From contig NW_024104404.1 of NCBI RefSeq assembly GCF_003945595.2, positions 238,523-302,522 on the forward strand: DNA of 64,000 nucleotides, written 5' to 3'. Made by a program: the position numbers and the translations under genes. Below the pieces are notes generated by a model. It saw only the letters and a list, made by a program, of their open reading frames with translations, ran no database searches and was not told the DNA's origin. Of this stretch, positions 45,901 to 57,900 are shown in pieces. Source of the DNA: Pipra filicauda. Taxonomy: Eukaryota > Chordata > Aves > Passeriformes > Pipridae. Within the stretch, counting starts at the first letter, position 1; each line of letters starts with the position of its first letter.

Positions 45901-48900
45901 TTAGAGAGACAGACCCAGGCTCGCTGGAGTGGTGTGTGTTGGAAGGACAAGAGACAAAAGGTGAGAGATGGAATGAGATGTTTAGGCTGGAAATAGGGAA
46001 AAGGTTGAGTTTTTGTGGGGGGGGTGGGTTTTTTCCCTGCCATAAGGGCAGTCAAGCAGTAGAAGAGATTACCCTGGGAGGCTGCTCAGCCTCCATCCTT
46101 GGATTTTAAGACCAGGCTGGATAACCTGATTAACCTGGCCTGACTTCAGGTCAGAACTGCCCTTACTTAGAGCAGGAGGCTGGACTAGAGACCTCCAGTC
46201 TGAATTACCCTGTGCCCTTATGGTGGCATGAGGAGAGACAATGGTCTCTGGTGAAGATGACTGCTTTCTTGGCCTTTGTCACTGCTTTGCCATGGGATTT
46301 ACTCTGTGAGCCTGAGAACTCTGCAGAGAAACACACTCCTGCAGGTGTTTCTTCCTATTTTCATAGAATCTTAGAATGTTTTGGGTTGGAAGCGACCTTT
46401 GAAGAGTTCCAACACCCCCACAGTGTGCAGGGATACCTTCCACTAGATCAGGGTGCTCCAAGCCTTATCCAGTCTGGCCTGGAATGTTGCCAGGGATGGA
46501 GTGTCTGCAGATCCATGAAGCAACCTGTGCCAGTGCCTCACCACCCTCACAATCAAGAATTTCTTCCTAATATCTAATCTAAATTTGCTCTCTGTCAGTT
46601 TGAAGCTATTCCCCCTTGTCCCAAGTCCTTCTCCAGCTCTCCCGGAGCCCCTTTAGGCCCTGGAAGGGGCTCTCAGGTCTCCCTGGAGCCTTCTCTTCCC
46701 CAGGTGAACCCCCCCAGCTCTCCCAGCCTGGCTCCAGAGCAGAGGGGCTCCAGCCCTTGGACCATCTCTGTGGCCTCCTCTGGACTTGCTCCAGCAGCTC
46801 CACATCCTTCTGATGTTGGGCCCCAGAGCTGGATGCAGGATTCCAGGGGGGGGTCTCACCTGAGTGGGTCAGGGGGTCAGAATCCCCCCCTCACCTGCTA
46901 CCCCACCCTGTGGGGATGAGCCCAGGACACGGGAGCTTTCTGGGCTGTGAGTGCCCGTGGCCAGGTGATATTGAGCTTCTCATCCACCAGTATGCCCAAG
47001 TCCTTCTCAGGGCTGCTCTCAATCCATTCCCTCTTCAGCCTGTGTTTGTGCTTGGGATTGCCCTGACCCAGACACAGGAGTTGCACTTGGCCTTGTAGAA
47101 TTTTGTAAGGTTTGCATGGGCCCACCTGTCCAGCTTGTCCTGGTCCCTCTGGGTGCCCCATCCCTTCCCTCCAGTGCATCAACTGCACTACACAGCTTGA
47201 TGTCATTGGCAAACTTCTTGTGGCTTCCCTCGATCCCACTGTCCATGTCACTGACAAAGATGTTAAACAGTGCTGGTCCCAAACTTGGTCTCCACTTGGG
47301 CATTGAGCTGTTGACCCCCACTCTGAGTGTGCCAGCCAGCCCATTCCTTATCCAGGGAGTGTTCCCTCTGCCAAACTCATGTCTCTTCAATTTAGAGACA
47401 AGGATCTCCTGTCAAATGTTGTGCACAAGTCCAGGTAGATGATGTCAGTCATCTTCCCTCATCCACCAACACTATCACCCAATCACAGAAGGCCGCCAAA
47501 TTTGTCAGGTGTAAGTGAAGCCATGCTGGCTGTCAACAATCACCTCCTTATTTTCCATGTGCCTTAGCACAGTTTCCAGGAGGATCTGCTCCATGATCTT
47601 GCCAGGTCTTCCTTTTTTCCCCTTTTCAAAAAGGGAGATTATATTTCCCCTTTTATAGTCAGTGGGAATTTTACCAGATGGCCGTGACATCTCGGTGAAT
47701 GAAGATTGGCTTAACCACTTCTTCTGCCAGTTCCCTCAGGACCCCCAGATGCATGTCCTCAGGTTCCATGGTCTTGTGCACCTTCAGGTTCCTTAGATGG
47801 TCTCAAACCTGTTCTCCTATAGCAGGTGGCCCTTCATTCTGCCAGTCCCTGCCTTTGCCTTCTGTAACTCAGGCAGTGCATCTGGAGCACTTGTTGGTGA
47901 AGAGTCAAAAACGTCATTGAGTCCCTCAGCCTTCTCCATATCCCCAGTAACCAGGTCTCCTATTTCCTGCCAGAGAGGGCCCACATTTTCCTAAGCCTTT
48001 CCCTTATCACCAGTGTACCTACAGAAGCTTTTCTTGTTGCCCTTGGTCCCTTAGATTTTTTTCAGTAGTGGGTCATTCCATGATGCAGGGGAGGTCTAAC
48101 ATCTCACGGCTGCTGGAGGTGCACCTGCTGCTGTGCTTGTGTTGACATGAATGGATGTTTGTCCAGCTGTGGGAAATAGGGTTGATATGGGAGAGTTTGC
48201 TACAGCTACTAATGCTCACGTATCTAAGTTAAAAATCTCACATTAAATAGTGTATATGAGTTGATGATATCTCTGCCTGAGCCATTGAGGTGGTATTTTC
48301 TGTTTCTGCATTTTTGGTTTCAAAGGCTTGTGAGGGAAGCTGAGGAGGTTTAACAGTACACATGTTTTTCTGACAGCACATAGGGCATTTATTGATAATG
48401 ACTTGATAGTAAAATATGTTAAAGACATTTAGCCCGTGAAAACCAGCTCTCGAGGTTTTTGTAGTTACTCAAGCAGGGTGAAATATCTGTGACTTGGGAA
48501 TAAACAGCAGGAAGGAGTTCTGTGGATTCAGTTGGTTTTCAGACTGATTTGACAGCCTACCACCATTCAGGTTTGTATGAGTTCCAGATATTGGGATTGG
48601 AGATGTACTGCCTCTGGCATTAATTACTGAAGGTTTGCTTTCCTTCTTACGTGCTTGGACTTTCTCAGAGCACCTTTACTGAGACTGACTTGGTTAGAAA
48701 ATTGACATTTTTTCTCCAGATCCTTGTTTTGCCATGTTTCTGTCTGCTTGTCTGGAGAAAAACGAAATCTGTTCCTCAGTTTTTAAGAACTGTGTGTTCT
48801 TACTGTTCATCTCTTGAGTGAAGGAGAAGATCTCATGTTCTCTTACATGTATTATACCTGAAGTTTGAAGGCTGGGGTTTTTTCCTTCCTTTGTCATGCT

Positions 48901-51900
48901 TGATTTTAAGTTGGTGGACCTGGCAGATCTGTTTTTACTGTACCTCATCCTTCAGACAACTTGATGGAATGGAAGCACACTGAAAGAAAATGTGACTGTC
49001 TGCCCCTGAGGTTGGCTAGCACAAACAACAATTCTTTTTGTGTTTTGGAGTGGCACTTAAGGGGAAAAACTGAAGAACTATTGAACATCTGCATTTCTGA
49101 TCTACAAAAATAAAACCTCTCTTCAGTCAACAGGGGAACACAGCATGCATAGGTCCTTTTGTAGGAAAAACATTGAGTGCTAGAGAGCTCTACATAAATG
49201 CATTTAAAAAAATGTAACTAGGAATCAAGAACCAAAAGCTGAAGCAGGACATTTCAATGGAAAATTTGGCACTAGTGTATTTTACCGAGTGAGGTAATGG
49301 ATAATTCAGGGCAATAATACTTGGCTTTTAATGCCTTCAATGAAAATGTTTCCCCAAAACTTAAATAAGGCTCAGAAAAATGTGCTGTGTTTAATGAAGG
49401 TGGTCAGATTAGACAATCTCACCTTGAGCTGGAATTAGGAATTATGTCACTCAGTGACATAGGGAACAAGTTGAAATAAGTGCCTGAGTAAGCTCTGGTG
49501 TAGTTGATAGCTGTGAGTGCCTGCTGTCCATTCCTGATGGATGCCATCCTGTTGGTTGGGCTCACAGTCAGCAGGAGTGAGAGTGAGATTCCTGGAGCTT
49601 GGGTGCTGCAGGATTGTTCCTTCAGTGGACAGAGACTCTCAAACGTTGCACAAGTGTTCCCTTTTCCAGCTTGACTAACATGCCTGGCCATAGTTTGCTT
49701 TACTAGATGCTTTTTCCAGTCTCATTTGTTGTAGCTGGACACAGTCTCAAACATTTGGTGTTTTTCACTCTGTTTTATTCTTTGTTTTTGCATCTAATTT
49801 TTTTTTTCTGTGAGCTTTCTGCTGTTCCTGACATCCTCCTTCTTTTTTCCTGAACGCTCAGTTTTCAATCACCAGACTCCCATCTCCTATTTTTTTGTGT
49901 TCTTTGCATCAACTTCCAGTCTTTTGCCACCTGTCCCATGTTTCCTCTGCTCTTTGCATTGTTGTTGGATCTGGTTTTCTTACTGTTTGCTTTCTTCTCT
50001 CTCAGTACTTCAATCCATTATTAAACATTAGACAGACAAGTGGGTTTTTTGTTCAGTTCTCCTCGGTACCAATGGAATTTGGTGCAGGAGTCTCTTGTAA
50101 GGTGTGCATGACACAATCAGGTGCCACATTCTGGCAGATCTCTGGTTTGGCAGAGGGCAGTGCTGCAGCTCCAGCACTAATGAGGACTAAACATCAGCTC
50201 AGGGTATAAAGAAAGGAGTGAAACTGTGAAGTCAAGGGTTAAAAGCTCAGCCCTTGCCTGGGTGGAACCTCCCACAAGCAGGTTATAGTGAGGTCAAGGG
50301 GATCACAAGTGATCCCTGGTTTGTTTGGACACAGCCTGGTTTTTGGGACAGGTATCAAAGTTAAGGGTCTCTTGATGACCTTTGTTAGTTGATAGATTGT
50401 TTTTCGCTTTTGGGCTGCGTTGCTTTTATTAATGAGCATTTTTAAGATTCAGCAGTACTTGATGGAGAGAAGAACTTAAAAAATAAAGGGGAAAAAGGAG
50501 CAAAATTATGTAGTAGGGAGCCTAATTTCTTGATCAGTTCTACCTTTTGTAGAACAAGTTATGCCAGTCTTACAAGATCAGTCTCGGAGTGTTTTTGCTG
50601 GATATCCCTCTGACTTAGATCCACAGAAGAGTAGAAAGATGCTCTTCCACCCTCCCAAATAAATGCACAGTTCTTGTAATACTTTTCATAATTCTATGTG
50701 TATATCAGCTAAAATTTCACTTTTTCAGCCAAACTGATCTAGCAGCTATCAGTTCCCAAATGGACAATCTCATCCCCTTTTCCTTATATGCTGATCCAAG
50801 TGTTTTACTGATGCTGCAGCTGATTTATGGAGGATTTTACGATACTGTCCTATTTTTAGGTGCAAGGTAATACTTCTTGATGGCTTTATATTTCTTTTTT
50901 TATGGTAGCCTTTCAAGTTCTGAAAGCTCTAAAAATTTTAATTTTCTTCAATGTCTACGTTCGTTTCTAAGACTGGATAATTGCAAAAGTAGAACTTTTG
51001 CAAAGAAATCAGCCAAAGTCCATCTCTCCCTAAATCCCACTGTTTCACTGCAGTATTGTACCCATCTTTAGCCCTAAAAGCAGGAGGGTTGCTGACTGCA
51101 GTGTGTGTGCACATACAACTCATGCACAAGGTGCATCAGTTTGTTAAACTGCTGGGAAAGCTCCCCTCTGCTTTATCCCACACTCCCCCTGTGTGTGTAT
51201 CCTTTGGTTCTTGGGGACATTGAGGTAGTTGTGAGATCATGAAGGACAGTGGAAACATAACACTCATTCTAGAAATTAATTCTGTTCTTGCAGACTAAAT
51301 GCCGATGTGCTTATTTAGAAAATAGTGTCCTGCTAATACTTGATTCAGAGCTTTAAGTAGAAAGCAGATGTGCCCTTAAATTATGCAGAAAAGAGTGGTC
51401 CCTCTGTAATAATATGCATGGAATATCTGGTTTTAGACCTGCAAATGTTGATTTAAGTCCTCTCTAAACCTTTCAATGATAATGAAATACAAGTGTAATC
51501 AAGTGTCAGTTAGGTGACCTTTAAGGAAGGGGTATGTGGAGGTGTACAGCAAACTCCCTTTTCATTCATGTGGGATGATGGGGAAGGAAAAACATGTGTT
51601 CAGCTGGTGAACTACTGCAGCAAAGGGTCTGTTCCTCCTGAGGCACTGAAGTACAGTACAAGTACTAGTTGGAAAGACATCTGGAGGGGAAAGACAAACA
51701 GTTTTCAGATATTGATTGTGTTGTTCTCCTTAAAACACTCCTTTTTCCTTATATGTTACCAGGAACTGGTGGAAACAATATGTGTAACTGAGATTTAACT
51801 GGTTTAAGGTTTCACTGTTGGTAAAGGCATCACAGAACTTAACATTTTCATATTAGTTACTAATGAATGTGGTTGGAAAAAACCCCAATGATTTCTCTTT

Positions 51901-54900
51901 TTACAGAAAAACCTGCCATTGCTCCACCTGTCTTTGTATTTCAGAAGGATAAAGCACAGAAGGTAAGGAGATGTTGATATGGTTTTTTATCTGTTTTGTT
52001 CTTGGCCTTGACTCCTTCCATGGTGATCAGCCCTTTGTCTGTGAAGTTGTGAAGTTGAAGATGGATAATAGAGCATTAACATTATTAAGGGACATGGGGC
52101 AAGGAGGTGCTGAAAGGCTAAAAGTGGGAAGATGTGTGATGGTAGCACAGTACAGGTAGCTCCTCAGACAGAAAATGGACCAGTCTGGGAGAAAAAGTAT
52201 CTGTGAAGGTGTATCTTGAACCTCTGGCAAAGGAACACTGACAGTTGAGTTGCATGAGAAATCTATAAAGTTCCTTTATCTGATAATCATGTTAAGACAA
52301 AGCAAACTGGTCTAGATTATCGTTTTTCACCTCAGCACATTTAAATGTCTCTCATATCTTTGGTTAGCAAGCTGTAAAGTGTTAGTTACCTTGGGAAATG
52401 GCAATCCTGTTCCCTCATCTCGATATACTAAGGTATTTAATTCTTCCTGGTTAATAGTAAAAGCTATTAAGATTTGGGGGGGGAGAAAAAATCAAGGTTA
52501 CCATTGTTTCACTTGAAGGTGGTGGGAACCCAGAGAAGTGTAATTGTGTACACACGATGCACGTTCTGTTGGATCACTGGATTGTTATGTTATCTGTGCA
52601 GTCAGAAAATGTTTGAATTGAAATACTCAACCATTTTTCAGTTGATAGCTTTTCTTTGGTTTGGAACAAGTGCCAGAGTTCAGCTTTCTCACAGGTTCAG
52701 TAGGCATATTCATCATCAGAGCTTGAAATCTTTTCTCAGCTTGGGAAGGATTTAAATCTGCTCTCCTAATATTAGCTAATCAAATAAAATCTACCTGAGA
52801 GTAAGTACTTTGAGATGTCCTTTCAGTTAGATTTTTTTACAGCGATTGTTTGCATGTGCTTTGGAGTGAAGGGAGTGCTGGTGTTTGCACTCTCCATTTG
52901 GATCACACTGACTTTTAGGAAACAGCTCCAGTTACCCACTGTTGCTTAGACTGTTGCTGAAGTCCCTTCTGAGGTGCATCATGGTGAGTGTTCTCCCCAG
53001 GTGTCCTTTACCCTGGTCAGTCTGGAAGCAGTGGTCATAGCAGTGTGCAACTCAGGCACAGTGATGTGGTCCTGTGTCCTTTTTTGTTGCCCTGGTCCTT
53101 ACATGCCAAGATGACAGTTCTTGTGCTCTCAAGTTCCTTCACGTTGTACCTTTGGTTCTGCACAGAGTGACACCTCCAGGGCCTGCACAGTCCATGCCTT
53201 AGGCTGTGCAAGCTGCTGCATTAAGCTGTGAGACAGATCTGTTGTACTCTGATAGATCTCAAGAAAATATTTATAAAAAAATATATTAGTTAAAGGCTTA
53301 ATGTATTTTTTGGACTGGCAGAGAGGGTCCAGGGAGAGAGAGATCTCTGTCTTCCCAGCTGCTGAGAATTCTGAGCACTGTGGTGCTGCTGAGCCAGTAG
53401 CTGTGTTCAGGACAACCTGTGCCCAGGCACAGCCAGAGCTGTGGGGTGAAGGGGCTGTGTGTGTCCAGCCCTGGGGGTTCCCAAGCACCTTGAAGGTTAC
53501 AGGGGTTAGAGAGGAGTTAGAAATTAATCTAAATGCCAGGTGGTGGTGGTGCTATCAAGGGGGCAAGCCGTGGTCACTCTGGACAGGGAATAAGGTCTAG
53601 ATTGGCTGGGGAATAAGGCTTGTTCCTTGAAGCAGGTCAGGAAGAGTCTGGCATCTGTCAGTTAGTTGCCAGTTTTCAAAGTAGTAACAGGCATAAATGC
53701 TCATGTTAAAGTGTGTATTGTATGGAGATGTAGGATTTTCTTAAAGGGGAAGGGAGAGTGATTAATAATTTTAGTAGCTTCTGTTGTGTGTATTTGACAC
53801 TGGAGAGAAGGAGTGGTAGAAGCATCAGTGCTGTGCTTCTTGCAGTTTGATTAAATAAAGCTTGTGCCAGTAGCTGGTTTTTGGTGTATGGATACAATAG
53901 TTAGAACACAGTTCTGTGAGCCAAAAGTAACAACCACTTAATCTATACTGTATATATCAGAACCTAGCATTCAGGCCAGCTTTGATCAACTTAATCAAGG
54001 AAAGGTGCCTCAGGTTACACACAGGTTGAGACCTTTCACTGTATTTTCAGAAGGACATAATACCTAAATGTTCCCATTAACAGTTAACTCCATTAGTATT
54101 TCTGTAAAAGGTGCCTGATTAAGTGCATTGCCTGCCACAACAGACTATCCTTATTAAAGTTAACAAGGAAATTCTTTGAACAAAGGACTTTTTCCTAGAG
54201 CAATGTTTTGAAGAAAATGCCAAAGTAACTTCAAAATAATCATCAAACAGCACGCTTCTTGAATATGTAATTTCTCAATGTAAATTGCAGTTTTAATTTA
54301 GTCTGTCAAGTCACTTTTTTTCTGTTAGCAGAAGTGTTCATGGAGGCTTTTCAGTGCTGACACAGCAGTGTGACAGTCCTCACTGGGGGTGAGGAAAAGC
54401 ATTGCATTGTGTGTTCAGTTGTATGTGTGTATTCAGGATGATGGTTGCTAAGATGTTTGCCTAGTGCTCTTCCACAGGAACCAGGACATCCTGAGCAGAA
54501 TTATTTTTTTGCAGAGTCTACAGACTCTCTCAGTATTACAGCTGACTTGATATAATTCAGTGGTCTTTCTACCTTTTCTGAAACTAAGTGTCTACTATTA
54601 AGTTAAACAACATTATTTTTCTAGAAATCTCTACTTAAGTTTGTACTTGTAAGGTGTCACATATTTGAGTCACACCAACCCAGTGGAACACTCCAGGTCT
54701 GGGGCAGAGTGGCTGGAAAACTGTGCAACAGAGAAAGACTTGAGGGTGCTGGTCAACAGTGGCTGAACATGAGCCCAGGTGGCCAAGAAGGCCACTGGCA
54801 CCTGGCTTGTACCAACAACAGTGTGTCCAGCAGGGCCAGGGCAGTGACTGTCCCCCTGTGCTGGCACTGCTGAGGCACCACCTCAAAACCTGGGGTCAGT

Positions 54901-57900
54901 TTTTGGCCTCTCATGACAAGACTTTGCGGGGCTGGAGGGTGTCCAGAGAAGGGAACAGAGCTGGGGAAGGGTCTGGAGCAGCAGGAGTGCAGCCAGGTGG
55001 GGGTCAGGCTCTGCTCCCAGAGGAAGGGGCAGGACCAGAGGAAATGATCTCTAGTTGTGTCGGGGTGGTTTAAGTTGGATATTAGGAAATGTTTCTTCAC
55101 CAAAAGATTGTACAGCCCTGGCTCAGACTGCCCTCCCATTCCTGGAGGGATTTAAAAGCCATGTGGATGTGGTGCTTGGGGGCATGGTTAGTGGTGGCCT
55201 TGGCAGTGTTGGGTTGATGCTTGGACTTGATGATCTCAGAGATGTTTTCCAGCTGGAATGATTCTATAGTTCTATGATCTATTTCTCTTTTAGAAGTTGG
55301 AAAATACTCAGCGTGTTGTAGGACAAAGTTCATACTAGTCTGGAAACTAATTTTATAACTTGTCTTCCAGCGAAGGTTTTATACATTTTAATAGAACTTT
55401 AATAGAACTGCAGTTTGTCTTGTTGATTTAGATGGGACAAAAAATGCATGGTGTTCATAATGCTGCCTCTAAATTTTTTGTTCAGTAAGGAGGTTTGAGT
55501 TGTTTTCTTTTGCAGTTAAAGCCAGGATTAGTCTCTCTGTTGTCATTTTCATTATAGATATCACTTAATGGTGGATGTCAAGTTGGCTGTTTCCACATTT
55601 GAGTGAGTCTCCATTTTTGTGATTTTCGTATCTCCTTAACACGCTGAGAACTATTTTTACAATGTGTGAAATAGAGATAGTCTCACAGATATCTGAGTGT
55701 TAGCACTGCTGTTCCTATTTCTGACAGGCAGAGTTTCTAATGCTGATGCTGGTTGGAAAATTGCATCAGCTTAGGAGGACTCAAACTGTTAAGATCTGAA
55801 AACAACATAAAGTCTGAATGTCGCTGTGTTAGGCATAGAGTATTTCTGTTATTCCATTATCCCAATAACTCACGAGCTATGCTGTGCTTTGCATAGCACT
55901 TTTTGAATTAAATATTTCAGTTGATGGATACAGCTTATTCTGTGATGAATGTTAGACACTTGTTTGATTTGTGTTTCTGCTCTGAAACTAATTTTAGTTT
56001 TGCCATAAAACCATTTCATGACAAATTTCTGGCCATAGGTTGCTTGAAGTTATTTTCTGAAGTTAACTTTTAACATGCATTTCTGAGGTGAAAGCATTCT
56101 GGGTTTTTGGATTTACACATTTTTTAGCAGGTCTAATAGCTCAAACAGATTTAACACAGTAGTGTTGTAAAGAAACACTTTGTCCAAAAATGCTTTTGTA
56201 ATAATGTCCTTTGTTCTGCAAGTGTGAGCTGTGGTGATCTTCTGGTCATTACTGATTCTCATCATGTTAGGATCATCATGACCTCCCTAGTCTCAAGTAC
56301 ATCAAAAGGTAGATATGCAACTGTGATTTAAAAAATTTTTGTGCTTGGAAACAAGCCATTGTCTGTGGTGTAGCTTGCACCTTGTCCTCTTCCCTTTGCC
56401 AGCCTGGGTTGGGATAATGGTAGAATATAGAAAAGAACACTTTAAATGAAAAAGAACAGCTTGTTTTATGACTAGTTTTGGTCAGTGTACTGCTTTCTGT
56501 AGGTGAATTGATAGTGCTGAGCTTTTAAGGACGACCCTGAAGGAAGATAAGTTACCTGATGCTTGGGTCATGTTCCATTCTGAAGTGGTGCAAAGAGTTC
56601 AAGGGGTAACTGGCATCTGGGTGCTAAAGGTAAAGGTTCTGGAGTGAATAAGGGTTTATGTTGGTAAGTTGTTCTAGCTGTCATCACAGCCTGAACTGTG
56701 GAGTTTTAAAAGTAGGTGTGGAGTTGTAAAAGTGATTTAGGTGATGAGAAAGATGGCATTTGCAGGTAGTCTGGAGAGCAAAACCACGAGTTAAAAAAGT
56801 AAATTAAGATGATGTGTAAAGTAGGGATTAGTTGAAGTCTTGGTTTGATGTGGTATTATTTGGAAGTGCTTGATTTTGGTGGTTTGAGGAGGTCAATGAC
56901 TAGAAAGTACTGGTCATGCTGTAGGCACGACTTGTAGGTTTAGGATGGTGGCAGAGAGAGAACTATGGATGAAGAAACTTGTGTGTGGAGAGACAAAACA
57001 TTCCCTTGGCCAGGCTCTCTCAGCATCCTTTGCACAGCTGCCAGGAGACTTGGTTAGGGACACCTAATTGAACAATGTTGTGAGTCAACAGCATACTTAA
57101 GGAGTTAAAATTGATGCCTGAGAGTTCATAATTGTGAATACATTGCTGCTCTTGAAATAATGGTCATGAACATATCTGGAGAGACAGTTGTGCAAGGTGA
57201 AACTGGGAGGAATATAGAGGTTGATAATGTCAGAGGCAGTTGAGGATACCAGCCAGAGGTCTTTGGCTCTGAGCAGGTCAAAAGTGTGAAAAGATATACT
57301 GAGAGTAGTCTTTTTAGGCCATTGGATAGGCCAGGGTGAGGAAAATGAGGGAAGGAGTTGCAAATAGCACAACTTAGAAATGGAAGGAGAAGCTGATCCA
57401 AGAGTTCTTATGCCAGTCTTTATTGAAAATGCATTTTATTTGCTTGCCTATATTTGGAGGTTGTAGCATCATATGAATCTTAGCTCTTAAGTATTCCTTC
57501 ATGTCTCTCTTTATTTTCTGCAAGGCAGAGAAAGCCAAATCTCTGAATAGACCTGAATGTATTTAGTCTGAGTGGATTATTTTTAGTTTTAATAACATAG
57601 ATTTTGTTTGATCTGGCTGAGCAAGGTGAGTTTGTGTTGATGGCTTCCTAACATTATTCATCTCTCTCTGTTGATCTTTGCCTTAGTCTTTAGGAGACAG
57701 GATCAGATTTTTGCCAAGTTATCCCTAGAGCTGTACTTTATAAGGAGTGTTTCCTATAGAGAAGAGGAGGCTCCAGGAAGGACACACATCTCAGACAAAA
57801 CATTACAGCAAGAATGAAGAGAGTGAATGTTCACCAGGTACAAAGAACTTCAAACAAGAACTTAGATCAGAATTCATGAAGTTAGGAGATTAGGAAACCC

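Larger units (their letters stand above)
39953..51906 (+). other. RANBP3: RANBP3 intron 1
   Basis: About 12 kb, GT-AG (gtaggc...tttttacag). The first few hundred bases belong to the CpG island. It contains CR1 copies at 43430-44117, 45805-46224 and 46362-48050, listed separately. The rest, including 40.4-43.4 kb and 48.1-51.9 kb, shows no recognised element. Confidence 0.9.
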
